Below are positions 55,046 through 63,997 of a DNA stretch of 64,000 bases, piece by piece; positions within the stretch are counted from its first letter, which is position 1; every line of letters starts with the position of its first letter. This stretch comes from Anaerocolumna chitinilytica (lineage in GTDB: Bacteria > Bacillota > Clostridia > Lachnospirales > Lachnospiraceae), in contig NZ_AP023368.1 of assembly GCF_014218355.1 (NCBI RefSeq), positions 624,001 to 688,000 on the forward strand, in the 5' to 3' direction. The position numbers and the translations under genes were made by a program. The notes under the pieces are model-generated. The model was not told the origin of the DNA. It saw only the letters and a list, made by a program, of their open reading frames with translations, and made no database searches.

Positions 55046-56308
55046 ATGATAAAACAGAAGATTAAGATTGGTATTTCAATGCTTTGCGTAATAACCCTTC
55101 TCCTGACTGGCTGTAAGATAAATGATAATAGGAAAGAAACGGGACAGGTAGTAAAAGAACCGGAGGATTCTAAACAGCAGGAATTGCAGCAGGAAAAGCA
55201 GCCGCAAAGTACCCCTTCTACAGGGATATCTTCTAAAGAGAACATAACAAATGAAGAAAGTGAGACAGCGATGAACAGTGGAATAGAATGGGCAGAAAAA
55301 GATATTTTAGCCTACAAGCCGAAAGAAGGCGGGGTCTGGTACCCTAGAATATACCGGTTAAAAAATAATAGGATTTTATGCGGCTTTGACACCAATGAAG
55401 ATGGGAACAGGTCTGTCATTAAACTTATCACCAGTGATGACGGAGGGCTGACTTGGAGTAGAACGGCAGTTCAGGTAACAGATTATCCGGAGTACGACTG
55501 CGCCAATGCCAATTTTATTGAGCTGGAGAATGGAGATATCTGGGCAGCTTATCGTGCAAATATAATGAAGGAGGATATTTATTATTCTTCCATACGGGTA
55601 AGTGTGAGTAAGGATGGCGGAAAGACCTGGGAACGCCATTCCACCGTTGCAAAAGAACAGGGGGAAGGGGGCCTGTATGAACCCCAGTTTGGTTACATAG
55701 GTAATTCGATTGCTGTATTCTATGCCAATGACAGTCTGAATGTTGTCAGAAATAACAGACAGCAAAACATTGAATTTAAGCTTTGGAAAGAAGATGGCTG
55801 GGGCAATAAAAGAATTGCATCTGATGGTACAAAGACCTTTTCAAGAGATGGTATGCCGGTTTGGTGTCAATTGGAAGACGGTTCTTATGCAATGGTAATT
55901 GAATCAACTGCGCTATCTCCCACTTATCCATTTATTATTCAAATGAAGATTTCTCCCGATGGCTATGACTGGAGCAGCGACCTTAAAAATATCTATGTCC
56001 CCGGAAAATTTGAGAAAAAAGCCGGTGCACCCTATATTGTTAAGCTAAAAGACGGAAGGCTGGCAGTGTCTTTTCAGACTGATGAGGATGCTGCGCAGAC
56101 CGGCGACGATTATTCCAGGATGAAAGTTATGATATCTACAGATGTGGCAGGATCAGAATTTCTTCCTTGTTCTATACCTTTTGATACCCCGGACGGCTAT
56201 TGCAGTAACTGGAACAGCTTGTTAAGCTATGATGATTATCTGATTGCAGCCACAAGTACAAATTATCCCACGGGAGGTATATTGATAAAAAGAGGATTCG
56301 TAAAGTAA
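55046..56308 (+). CDS. Asp-box beta-propeller lipoprotein, sialidase superfamily (possible GH93-like)
   Basis: A 420-residue lipoprotein (lipobox LLTGC) with a Gln/Glu-rich linker of about 50 residues. The propeller has Asp boxes SDDGGLTWSR and SKDGGKTWER, an early WYPRIYRL arginine motif, RDGMPVWCQLEDGSYAMVIE and a late SFQTDEDAAQT. These features place it in the sialidase/neuraminidase fold, which includes GH33 sialidases and GH93 exo-arabinanases. The nearby GH43 enzymes favour an arabinan-acting role, but a full sialidase Arg triad was not verified. GAGGCGG lies just upstream of the ATG. Confidence 0.82.
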   Translation: MIKQKIKIGISMLCVITLLLTGCKINDNRKETGQVVKEPEDSKQQELQQEKQPQSTPSTGISSKENITNEESETAMNSGIEWAEKDILAYKPKEGGVWYPRIYRLKNNRILCGFDTNEDGNRSVIKLITSDDGGLTWSRTAVQVTDYPEYDCANANFIELENGDIWAAYRANIMKEDIYYSSIRVSVSKDGGKTWERHSTVAKEQGEGGLYEPQFGYIGNSIAVFYANDSLNVVRNNRQQNIEFKLWKEDGWGNKRIASDGTKTFSRDGMPVWCQLEDGSYAMVIESTALSPTYPFIIQMKISPDGYDWSSDLKNIYVPGKFEKKAGAPYIVKLKDGRLAVSFQTDEDAAQTGDDYSRMKVMISTDVAGSEFLPCSIPFDTPDGYCSNWNSLLSYDDYLIAATSTNYPTGGILIKRGFVK

Positions 56309-56366
56309 GAATATAATAAAAAATGATATTTATGGGGTAAACATAAAAGTAAAGGAGATTGTATAT

Positions 56367-57488
56367 ATGGGGAAGAAATTTAAAGGTCTATTGGCAGTAT
56401 TACTTGCCATTGTAACAATATTTTCAAGTTCTGACAGTGCCAGGGCATTCAGTCTCACCGAGCTCTCTTATGGCGCCGGAGCCATCAGAAGCATCGCAAA
56501 ATGCCTGGATGGAAGCCTTGTAGGAGGCAGAAGTTCCGGCCATGAGATTGAAGTATTGGGCAGTACCGATAAAGGAAAGACCTGGGCCGGAAGAGGAACT
56601 GTAGCGAATAATTCAGCCATTGATTTTGGTGATGTAATGTTTCTTAGTGTTCCTGGTACCAATACGGTTTATTGTGCTTTTCGGGAATATAATCAGGCTA
56701 AGCAGTATTCTATTGTAATCTGTAAAAGTACCAACAGCGGTAAAGATTGGACCTATGACAGTATGGTTATATCCGGACAGACAAGCTTTGTAGGGGCTCC
56801 GTGGCTCTTTCTGGCAAATAACGGGGATATGCAGTGCTATTATGACTCAGAGCCTTTAGCTTCACAGAATGGAAGTTCCGGTTCCCAGTGGATTGCTATG
56901 CAGGGCAGAAGCGGACTAGCCGGTGACTGGAATAAATACGGAGTAAAAGCAGCATCCAGAGATAATAATGCCGGTAAATTTGTCCGTGACGGTATGGCAT
57001 CTGTCGTTGACTTGGGAAACAACAGGATTATGCTGGTTACGGAAGGAATTGAGGACAGTGCAAGCGGCGGCGTATACTCAAATGTAGTAAGGGCAATTCA
57101 GTCCTTTGACGGCGGAAATACATGGGATTACTCCGGAAGGAAAATTGTATACCAATCTTTTATAGATTCAGCCAGCGGCAGAAGATATAATGCTTACTGC
57201 CCTGTAGCAATCCGTATAGGGGGAGGGCCGGTAGGTGTTATATTCTGTACTGATGAAGACTTTGGAGGGACTCCCGATATGTCCAATCTGGATGTGACAA
57301 AGAGAAGGACTCACATCAAATACATCAGAACCTTAACAACCTTTGAATCCTGGGGAGGATTAACTACGATCTGGACAAACGGAAGTGCCGCCTATGCACC
57401 GGGAATGATTGAAACTGCATCCAATGATGTGGTTATCACAATTGATCATTTTGCCGGAAATCAGAGATTCTTAAGGATGATTCCTTAA
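56367..57488 (+). CDS. Secreted Asp-box beta-propeller protein, paralogue of the preceding gene product
   Basis: A 373-residue protein with a Sec signal peptide (cut near ARAFS) and no lipobox. Asp boxes are STDKGKTWAG, STNSGKDWTY and SFDGGNTWDY. It shares with its neighbour the segments RDGMASVVDLGNNRIMLVTE and FCTDEDFGGT, so the two are likely a diverged pair: one anchored, one released. The superfamily includes sialidases and GH93 exo-arabinanases; the substrate is not decided. It is followed by a strong terminator. Confidence 0.82.
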   Translation: MGKKFKGLLAVLLAIVTIFSSSDSARAFSLTELSYGAGAIRSIAKCLDGSLVGGRSSGHEIEVLGSTDKGKTWAGRGTVANNSAIDFGDVMFLSVPGTNTVYCAFREYNQAKQYSIVICKSTNSGKDWTYDSMVISGQTSFVGAPWLFLANNGDMQCYYDSEPLASQNGSSGSQWIAMQGRSGLAGDWNKYGVKAASRDNNAGKFVRDGMASVVDLGNNRIMLVTEGIEDSASGGVYSNVVRAIQSFDGGNTWDYSGRKIVYQSFIDSASGRRYNAYCPVAIRIGGGPVGVIFCTDEDFGGTPDMSNLDVTKRRTHIKYIRTLTTFESWGGLTTIWTNGSAAYAPGMIETASNDVVITIDHFAGNQRFLRMIP

Positions 57489-57524
57489 AACACACAGAAA
57501 GATTGTGAAATAATATACACAAAG

Positions 57525-57577
57525 AAGGAGCTGTTTTAAACGAAGTTGTATTTTCGTTTTAGAGCAACTCCTTTTTT
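57525..57577 (+). terminator. Rho-independent terminator after the Asp-box genes
   Basis: AAGGAG (57525-57530) pairs with CTCCTT (57568-57573), with an inner AAACGAA/TTCGTTT stem, and the hairpin is followed by six T. It ends the second glycan locus. Confidence 0.82.
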
Positions 57578-57683
57578 GTGCAGAAAATAAAAGAAAATTG
57601 AGTAAAAATTATTCAGTTGATTAATACAACTGACAATATGTGACAGCAATTATTAAAAATAGACATAATTCTTCAATAAATAA

Positions 57684-57711
57684 TTGACAAACTAGCCAAA
57701 ACTACTATAAT
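57684..57711 (+). promoter_or_regulatory. Near-consensus sigma-A promoter of the signalling operon
   Basis: TTGACA (57684-57689) and TATAAT (57706-57711) are separated by 16 bases. An inverted repeat CAGTTG/CAACTG lies upstream at 57614-57632. The leader to the first gene is about 110 bases. Confidence 0.8.
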
Positions 57712-57739
57712 AATAGTTAGGAAAATAGTAAGAAATTCC

Positions 57740-57792
57740 TATACATACAGAGCTTGACAGAACTGAAAAAAGTGATAACTGCCGTATGTATA
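57740..57792 (+). promoter_or_regulatory. Stem-loop in the 5' leader of the signalling operon
   Basis: TATACATAC (57740-57748) and GTATGTATA (57784-57792) form a perfect 9-bp stem around a 35-base purine-rich loop. It ends about 20 bases before the GGAGGG site of the first CheY-like gene. I do not recognise it as a known riboswitch. Confidence 0.45.
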
Positions 57793-57826
57793 TGAACATA
57801 AATGCATTAATAGATGGAGGGAACAA

Positions 57827-58186
57827 ATGAAGAAGATATTGATAGTTGATGATGCGGTTTTTATGAGGTTATCCATTAAGAACATTCTGAAAGACGAAGA
57901 ATTCGAGTTCTTCGAAGCGGCTAACGGCAGAGAAGCCGTTCAGGAATATATCAAACACAGACCGGATCTGGTTACTATGGATATTACAATGCCGGACATG
58001 ACAGGCATTGAAGCTTTAAAACAGATAATTGATTATGATAAGAATGCTGTGGTTATGATGATATCTGCTATGGGACAGGAAACCATGGTGCGGGAAGCTA
58101 TTATAGCAGGCGCAAAAACCTTTATTATAAAACCCTTTAAGGAGGAGCAGATTACAAAAACAATAAAAAAGCTGCTGGCATTATAA
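57827..58186 (+). CDS. CheY-like single-domain response regulator
   Basis: A 119-residue receiver domain with acidic pair DD at 8-9, Asp52 in TMDITMPD, a Ser in MMISAMG and Lys in IIKPFK. It has no output domain, so it acts by protein contact, as CheY does. GGAGGG precedes the ATG. The CheA-like kinase gene follows within 21 bases and should phosphorylate it. Confidence 0.95.
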   Translation: MKKILIVDDAVFMRLSIKNILKDEEFEFFEAANGREAVQEYIKHRPDLVTMDITMPDMTGIEALKQIIDYDKNAVVMMISAMGQETMVREAIIAGAKTFIIKPFKEEQITKTIKKLLAL

Positions 58187-58207
58187 GTGCCATTTGGAGG
58201 AGAAGGA

Positions 58208-60265
58208 ATGCAGGAGAGATTTACAAATGAACCTATGCTTGATGTGTATATTTATGAGACATCACAGTTCCTTGGGCAGCTTGAGCAAATAATACTGGAA
58301 TGTGAAAAAGAGAGAGGTTTTTCCTTCTCCAGTATAAATGAAATCTTTCGAATAATGCACACAATAAAAGGGTCTTCTGCTATGATGATGTTTCAGAATA
58401 TATCGGTTCTCGCACATACAGCAGAAGACTTATTTTACTTTTTGAGAGAAGAAAAGCCGCTAAATACGGATAGCTCTTTGATTTGTGATTCGATTTTCCA
58501 GAGTATAGACTTCATAAAGGTAGAAATAGAGAAGATAAAAAACGGTGACGGAGCGGATGGAAATTCCAATGAGATTGTAGAAACCATAAAATCCATTCTA
58601 TCGGAGTTAAAAGCTGCCAATGGAGGGCAGAAGACACTTCAGGAAACTACACCAAGAGAGGAACAACCTAAGAAATATTACATAAGTCAGGATAGAACAA
58701 ACACTTTAATGTATCAGTATGCCTATAAGGCAGTGATTTTTTTTGAAGATGACTGTGAGCTGGAAAATATCCGAGCCTTTACTGTGCTCCATGAACTAAA
58801 GGAAGCAGCAGGTGAAATATATCATGAACCGGATAATTTGGAAGATTCCAAAGAATGTATTGATAAGATACAAAAGGATGGTTTTCAGGTGTTTTTTCAG
58901 TCTAATGAATCCTATGAGCAGATAAAGGAACTTTTAGAAAGTACCCTTTTTCTGAAAAAACTGGAACTGACCGAATTGGAAGAGAAGGAAATCTCCTACG
59001 GTAAAGAATTGGCGAAGATAACAGAGGCTGTTTCTGAAGCCGCGAAAACTCCTTTGAAGGAAAGCCGTATGACAGCAGGCCCGGGAATGATCAGCGTAAA
59101 TGTTACTAAGCTGGATAAATTAATGGATTTAGTCGGTGAAATGGTAATAGCAGAGGCTATGGTGACCCAGAATACGGATTTGAGGGGACTGGAGCTTGGA
59201 AACTTTCAAAAAGCAGCCCGTCAGCTAAAAAAGATAACAGATGAACTCCAGGATACGGTTATGTCCATTCGTATGGTCCCGTTAGGTCCGGTTTTCCTGA
59301 AAATGCAGAGAATTGTCAGGGATATGAGCAGACAATTAAATAAAAAAATAACTCTTAGAATAATCGGTGAAGATACCGAGGTTGATAAGAACATTATTGA
59401 GCATATTTCAGATCCCCTGATGCATCTTGTAAGAAATGCTGCGGACCATGGAATAGAAGACCCGGAGGAGCGGATTTTAAAGAGTAAGGATTCAACCGGT
59501 GTAATCACTCTGGAAGCTAAAAATGCCGGTGGTAATGTTCATATTATTATTAAAGATGACGGAAAAGGCTTAAGTACGGAAGATATCTTAAAAAAAGCAC
59601 AGAATCAGAATCTATTGTTTAAAAATCCAGCAGATATGGAGGAAAAGGAAATATTCAATCTGCTTTTCCTGCCGGGGTTTTCAACAAAAGACTCCATTTC
59701 CGAGTATTCAGGCCGAGGAGTTGGGATGGATGTGGTAATGCAGAACATCCGTGGTGTAGGCGGAACAGTCAGCATAGACGGTAAGCCGGGAGCAGGAACA
59801 ACCATTACTTTAAGCATACCTTTAACATTGGCTATTATTGACGGCATGAATCTTAGAGTCGGGAATTCCTATTATACGATACCAACCATTTCGATTATAG
59901 AATCCTTAAGACCTCAGAGCAAAGATATCGTGATTGACCCCGAAGGCAGAGAAATGCTGTTGATAAGAGGGCAATGTTATCCTATCTTGAGGCTGCACAA
60001 TTACTATTCTGTTGAAAATGGTATAACAGAATTTACAAAAGGTATCATCGTAATTGTAAAGCAGGATAACCGTAATTTTTGCATCTTTGCAGATGCACTG
60101 ATGGGGCAGCAGCAGGTAGTAGTAAAATCCCTGCCAGCTTATATACAGAAAATAAAAAAGGTAAAGGGTTTGGCGGGTTGTACCTTACTTGGAGACGGAA
60201 GCATTAGCCTCATACTTGATATAGCAGGGCTGGCAGAATACGAAGAATCAATTAAATTGAGGTGA
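58208..60265 (+). CDS. CheA-like histidine kinase
   Basis: A 685-residue kinase with CheA order: N-terminal Hpt domain (His51 in MHTIKGSSAMM), a P2-like spacer, the dimerisation helices (KLDKLMDLVGEMVIAEAMV), the ATPase domain (LMHLVRNAADHGIE, DDGKGLS, SGRGVGMDVV) and a C-terminal CheW-like domain from about residue 545. It is complete. The ATG at 58208 has GGAGG six bases upstream; a GTG at 58187 is less likely. No chemoreceptor or CheW gene lies in the window, so the kinase may serve a non-flagellar pathway or receptors encoded elsewhere. Confidence 0.94.
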   Translation: MQERFTNEPMLDVYIYETSQFLGQLEQIILECEKERGFSFSSINEIFRIMHTIKGSSAMMMFQNISVLAHTAEDLFYFLREEKPLNTDSSLICDSIFQSIDFIKVEIEKIKNGDGADGNSNEIVETIKSILSELKAANGGQKTLQETTPREEQPKKYYISQDRTNTLMYQYAYKAVIFFEDDCELENIRAFTVLHELKEAAGEIYHEPDNLEDSKECIDKIQKDGFQVFFQSNESYEQIKELLESTLFLKKLELTELEEKEISYGKELAKITEAVSEAAKTPLKESRMTAGPGMISVNVTKLDKLMDLVGEMVIAEAMVTQNTDLRGLELGNFQKAARQLKKITDELQDTVMSIRMVPLGPVFLKMQRIVRDMSRQLNKKITLRIIGEDTEVDKNIIEHISDPLMHLVRNAADHGIEDPEERILKSKDSTGVITLEAKNAGGNVHIIIKDDGKGLSTEDILKKAQNQNLLFKNPADMEEKEIFNLLFLPGFSTKDSISEYSGRGVGMDVVMQNIRGVGGTVSIDGKPGAGTTITLSIPLTLAIIDGMNLRVGNSYYTIPTISIIESLRPQSKDIVIDPEGREMLLIRGQCYPILRLHNYYSVENGITEFTKGIIVIVKQDNRNFCIFADALMGQQQVVVKSLPAYIQKIKKVKGLAGCTLLGDGSISLILDIAGLAEYEESIKLR

Positions 60266-63200
60266 TTATCATATATAGAAATATGATGTACGATGAAGCT
60301 CTTGCTCTTGCCCAATCTACCTTATCCTCCATCGGGGAGGGCGTTGTTTCAACAAATATGGATCAAAAGATTATCTATATGAATGAAGCAGCAGAGAGTA
60401 TTTTGGAAATAGATGCGAATCAGGCTACGGGGAAGGATTTTGACCAAATTGTCAGACTGTGGAATGCACAGAGTAATATAAAGATAGAAAGTCCTTTAAA
60501 GGATGTACTGAATGGTGAAAAAATAAAAGGGCTTAAAAATAATACTGTAATAAGAACAGATAATAGTCATGAGAAATACATATCGGCAACCTTTTCCCCT
60601 ATAGTGGATCAGAAATCACTTGTAAAAGGGGCAGTTGTCACAATCAGAGATATTACCAGACTGAAAAATTTAGAAATTGAGAATCTGAATGAAAAGAATA
60701 ACCTCAAGGAAATCTTTGATTATGCGGCTGTTGGTATGGTGGTTTTAGACCGGGATTACATTATAACACAGATAAATGATACAGCTCTTGCGTACTTGGA
60801 GCAGAGCAGGGAGAAAATTGTAGGAAGTTTTTTCGGCAGAAAGTTTCCCTGTGTCAGCGGCATAAATAATTATCAGTGCGGTAAAGAAACTCAGTGTGAA
60901 TACTGTGAATTCCGCAGAGCAGTTCGAAGAGCCATTGAGGAGGGGATAGAAACCGGCAGTATCGAACAGAGAAAAGCCGTGGTTTGGAACGGATTAAATG
61001 AGGAACACTGGTTTCGCATCAGCACAGCACCGTTACGAATCAACTCCTCAAAATACTGTCTTGTTACTATGATTGATATTACTGAGAATAAGAACAAGGA
61101 AAAAGAAATAACAGTTGCAAGGGATACCTGTAAGAATATTCTGGATCAGCTTCCCTCCCTCATTTGGAGGACAGATACTAAATTTGCGTGTACCTATGCC
61201 AATAAGACCTGGCTTGATTTTTATGGGAAAAGTCTGGAGGAGGCATTGGAGTTCGGCTGGTATGAATCCATACATCCGGATGATCTGCCTCGATACAACG
61301 AACTACGAGACAAAGCAATGAAAAACCAGGAATACTTTCAGCCGGAAATCCGTATTCGAGGAAAAGACGGGGCATATTACTGGTGCATTGTAGCACATGC
61401 ACCGTACTATAATCTTAATGGAGAATTTGAAGGTTATCTGGCTTCCATCCTTAATATACAGGAGCAAAAGGAAGCCGAGGAGAATCGGGAACGTTACCGG
61501 ATGATTTTTGACAATGCAAGGGATATTGTTATAATGATGGATTTAAACGGGAGAATTCTGGAGGCAAATAAATCCGCAATTGAGACTTATGGGTATTTAA
61601 AAGATGAGTTGATAGGTATGGATATAAACAAGATTTGGCTAAACAGCACTGCTATAAGAGAACAGATTAAAAAGAGCGTACAAAAGCAGATTTTTTTGGA
61701 AGCAGTTCATAGACGTAAGAATGGGAGCATCTTTGTGAGTGAAGTCAGTACGCAGTTAATTAATATTGGAGAGAAGCAGATACTGTTTAGTATTATAAGA
61801 GATATTACAGAGCGAAAGCGGGCCGAGGAAGAATTGCATGTAAGCAGAGAACGAGCAGAGGCCGCCAATCGTGCAAAGAGCCAATTCTTAGCAAGTATGA
61901 GCCATGAAATCAGGACTCCTATTAACGGAATGACCGGTATGATAGACCTAACGCTGTTGACTGATCTTACCAAAGAGCAGAGAGAGAATCTGATTACAGC
62001 AAAAGCATGTGCAGACTCTCTGCTTAATATTATTAACGATGTTTTAGATTTCTCTAAAATGGAAGCCGGTAAGCTATCTATTGATGAAAAAAACTTTGAT
62101 CTGAAAGAGCTGACGGAAGAATTGCTAAAACCTTATACCCTGCGTGTGAAAGAAAAAGGACTGTTCTTAAAGTACACGGTTCCGGATAATATACCCAGGT
62201 ATCTTGTGGGGGATCCGGGGCGTTTACGTCAGATTATCGATAATCTGATGGGAAATGCCGTTAAGTTTACGAATCAAGGCTTCATCAATTTTGAAATAAG
62301 TAAGACCAGTGAAGCCGACGGAATAGTTGAATTATTGTTTCGAATATCGGATACCGGGATTGGTATCTCAGAGGATAATATTTCATCTTTATTTACGAGT
62401 TTTCACCAGGTCGAGAGCAGCTTCACCAAGAAATACGGAGGTACAGGCCTTGGTCTTGCTATTGCAAAGAGACTGGTGGAGATAATGGGAGGCAGTATAG
62501 GGGTAGAGAGCAGCAAGGGAAATGGCAGCTCTTTCTACTTCTTTCTAAAATTTAAAGAAGGAAATTTGGCGGTTTCTACGGAAAGAAAGGCACTTGAAAC
62601 GAAGAAGACAGATAATCCACTCATGATATTACTGGTAGAAGATGATGAGGTTAACCGTAAAGTAATCAGTAAAATGCTAAAGGAGCGGGGACACAGGGTT
62701 GAATTTGCATACAATGGAAAAGAAGCAGTCGATTTGTTTCAGATGAAAAAATACGATATCATCCTGATGGATATCCAGATGCCGGAAATGAATGGAGTAG
62801 AAGCGGTTAAAAACATCAGGACAAAGGAACAATCCGGAAGTCATATTCCAATAATAGCACTAACAGCCTATGCTTTGAAGGGGGATGAAGAAAATTTCCT
62901 GCAAGCAGGGATGGATGGATATCTGTCAAAACCCATTAACATGAGAGGGCTTTATGAGGCGATAGAAAAAAGCTGTTATCCGAGAGGTGCCCGTTTGGAT
63001 AGCAACGGAGAAGTAAGGTATTGTACCTATAGTGATAGGAATGAGGTATCCCATAAAACGGAAGAACTGCTAAAAAAGATACCCTTAATGATAATTGAGC
63101 TTGATCATGCAATGGAAGAACGGAATTTTAATAGGATAGAGAGAATAGCACATCAAATAAAAGAGCAGGCTATCGAAGCTGATTTTATAAACTTAAAAGA

Positions 63201-63312
63201 TTTCTGTTTTAAACTTGAACTGTCTGCCAGGAAGGAAGAGATGGATACAGTCAAGAAATACTTTTTGGAAATGAAGGAGGAATACTATTATATAAAACAA
63301 AGGTTCGTGTGA
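60262..63312 (+). CDS. Multi-PAS hybrid histidine kinase with receiver and Hpt-like domains
   Basis: A 1016-residue soluble kinase. PAS domains lie at about residues 12-130, 150-270, 275-400 and 405-525. PAS 2 holds four cysteines (197, 206, 212, 215) in a C-x8-C-x5-C-x2-C pattern. The HisKA site is His548 (SMSHEIRTPINGM), the ATPase domain has IIDNLMGNAVKFT, the receiver has Asp837 (LMDIQMPEMNG). The C-terminus is Hpt-like with His964 in AHQIKEQA, where the usual Gly after Lys is Glu. The GTG start overlaps the CheA stop by 4 bp; an ATG at 60283 is an alternative. Confidence 0.92.
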   Translation: MIIIYRNMMYDEALALAQSTLSSIGEGVVSTNMDQKIIYMNEAAESILEIDANQATGKDFDQIVRLWNAQSNIKIESPLKDVLNGEKIKGLKNNTVIRTDNSHEKYISATFSPIVDQKSLVKGAVVTIRDITRLKNLEIENLNEKNNLKEIFDYAAVGMVVLDRDYIITQINDTALAYLEQSREKIVGSFFGRKFPCVSGINNYQCGKETQCEYCEFRRAVRRAIEEGIETGSIEQRKAVVWNGLNEEHWFRISTAPLRINSSKYCLVTMIDITENKNKEKEITVARDTCKNILDQLPSLIWRTDTKFACTYANKTWLDFYGKSLEEALEFGWYESIHPDDLPRYNELRDKAMKNQEYFQPEIRIRGKDGAYYWCIVAHAPYYNLNGEFEGYLASILNIQEQKEAEENRERYRMIFDNARDIVIMMDLNGRILEANKSAIETYGYLKDELIGMDINKIWLNSTAIREQIKKSVQKQIFLEAVHRRKNGSIFVSEVSTQLINIGEKQILFSIIRDITERKRAEEELHVSRERAEAANRAKSQFLASMSHEIRTPINGMTGMIDLTLLTDLTKEQRENLITAKACADSLLNIINDVLDFSKMEAGKLSIDEKNFDLKELTEELLKPYTLRVKEKGLFLKYTVPDNIPRYLVGDPGRLRQIIDNLMGNAVKFTNQGFINFEISKTSEADGIVELLFRISDTGIGISEDNISSLFTSFHQVESSFTKKYGGTGLGLAIAKRLVEIMGGSIGVESSKGNGSSFYFFLKFKEGNLAVSTERKALETKKTDNPLMILLVEDDEVNRKVISKMLKERGHRVEFAYNGKEAVDLFQMKKYDIILMDIQMPEMNGVEAVKNIRTKEQSGSHIPIIALTAYALKGDEENFLQAGMDGYLSKPINMRGLYEAIEKSCYPRGARLDSNGEVRYCTYSDRNEVSHKTEELLKKIPLMIIELDHAMEERNFNRIERIAHQIKEQAIEADFINLKDFCFKLELSARKEEMDTVKKYFLEMKEEYYYIKQRFV

Positions 63313-63371
63313 AAATTAAAATTTTCACTTTTTATTTGAGTATGCGCTGAAGCGCATCACATGGAGGTTAG

Positions 63372-63446
63372 GTTGAAAAACAAAAGAGTTTTTTCAACTA
63401 CTGATTAACGAATATCCAATCAAAGATTGGATATTCAGGAAAGAGG
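63372..63446 (+). promoter_or_regulatory. Two-hairpin leader element, copy B
   Basis: Hairpin 1 pairs GTTGAAAAA (63372-63380) with TTTTTCAAC (63390-63398). Hairpin 2 pairs GAATATCCAATC (63410-63421) with GATTGGATATTC (63425-63436), 12 bp around AAA. AAGAGG follows at 63441-63446. A TTG at 63373, five bases after GGAGG, opens an 11-codon frame ending at 63408. A GTG at 63452 opens a 13-codon frame ending in TGA at 63493. Confidence 0.65.
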
Positions 63447-63514
63447 TCAGTGTGAAAATTAAAATTTTCACTTTTTATTTGAGTATGCGCTGAAGCGCAT
63501 CATATGGAGGTTAG

Positions 63515-63590
63515 GTTGAAAAAACAAAAGAGTTTTTTCAACTACTGATTAACGAATATCCAATCTTAGATTGGATATTCAGGAAAGAGG
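63515..63590 (+). promoter_or_regulatory. Two-hairpin leader element, copy C (before the final CheY-like gene)
   Basis: Hairpin 1 is 10 bp (63515-63524 with 63533-63542). Hairpin 2 is 12 bp (63554-63565 with 63569-63580) around TTA. AAAGAGG then precedes the ATG at 63596. The TTG at 63516, five bases after GGAGG (63506-63510), opens a 10-codon frame ending in TGA at 63548, a possible leader peptide. Confidence 0.68.
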
Positions 63591-63595
63591 TTAAT

Positions 63596-63997
63596 ATGAG
63601 AATATTAATTGCAGAGGATGATTTGGTAAGTAGAAAGTTCTTATATAAGTTTATGGGCAGATATGGGGATTGCGATTTGGTAGTGGATGGTTTGGAGGCA
63701 GTGGAAGCGTTTTTAATGGCGGTGAGAGAAGACAGGCCCTATGATCTGATTTGTCTGGATATCATGATGCCAAAATTAGATGGTGTCAAGACCTTGAAAT
63801 CAATCAGAGAATTGGAGGCACAAAAAAAACTGGAGCCGGAAAAAAGAGCAAAAATTATTATGACAACAGCTCTTGCTGATGCTGGTATCGTTCAGAACGC
63901 AATGAATACCGGTTGTGATGCCTATGCGGCTAAGCCTCTTGACATCCATAAAATGGCGAAGGTATTAGAGGAATTCGGATTTACCTCTGTGTCATAA
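63596..63997 (+). CDS. CheY-like response regulator
   Basis: A 133-residue receiver domain with acidic residues EDD at 7-9, Asp55 in CLDIMMPK, Thr in IIMTTALAD and Lys in AAKPLD. It lacks an output domain. The sequence style (SRKFLYKFMGRYGDCDLVVDG) is common in receiver proteins linked to hybrid kinases. It has its own strong site AAAGAGG five bases before the ATG, after the duplicated leader, so its dose may be controlled separately from the kinases upstream. Confidence 0.93.
   Translation: MRILIAEDDLVSRKFLYKFMGRYGDCDLVVDGLEAVEAFLMAVREDRPYDLICLDIMMPKLDGVKTLKSIRELEAQKKLEPEKRAKIIMTTALADAGIVQNAMNTGCDAYAAKPLDIHKMAKVLEEFGFTSVS

Larger units (their letters stand above)
63307..63593 (+). repeat. 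Tandem duplication of the two-hairpin leader (two units of 143-144 bp)
   Basis: Units begin at 63307 and 63450 and match almost base for base; differences include one extra A in hairpin 1, C/T at one site and AAA/TTA in the loop of hairpin 2. Each unit holds, in order, a 9-bp hairpin (GTGAAAATT/AATTTTCAC), a 6-bp GC hairpin (ATGCGC/GCGCAT), a GGAGG site, a TTG-started short frame and the two-hairpin element. Unit 1 starts at the last codon of the hybrid kinase, so unit 2 carries a copy of its stop codon. Confidence 0.92.
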
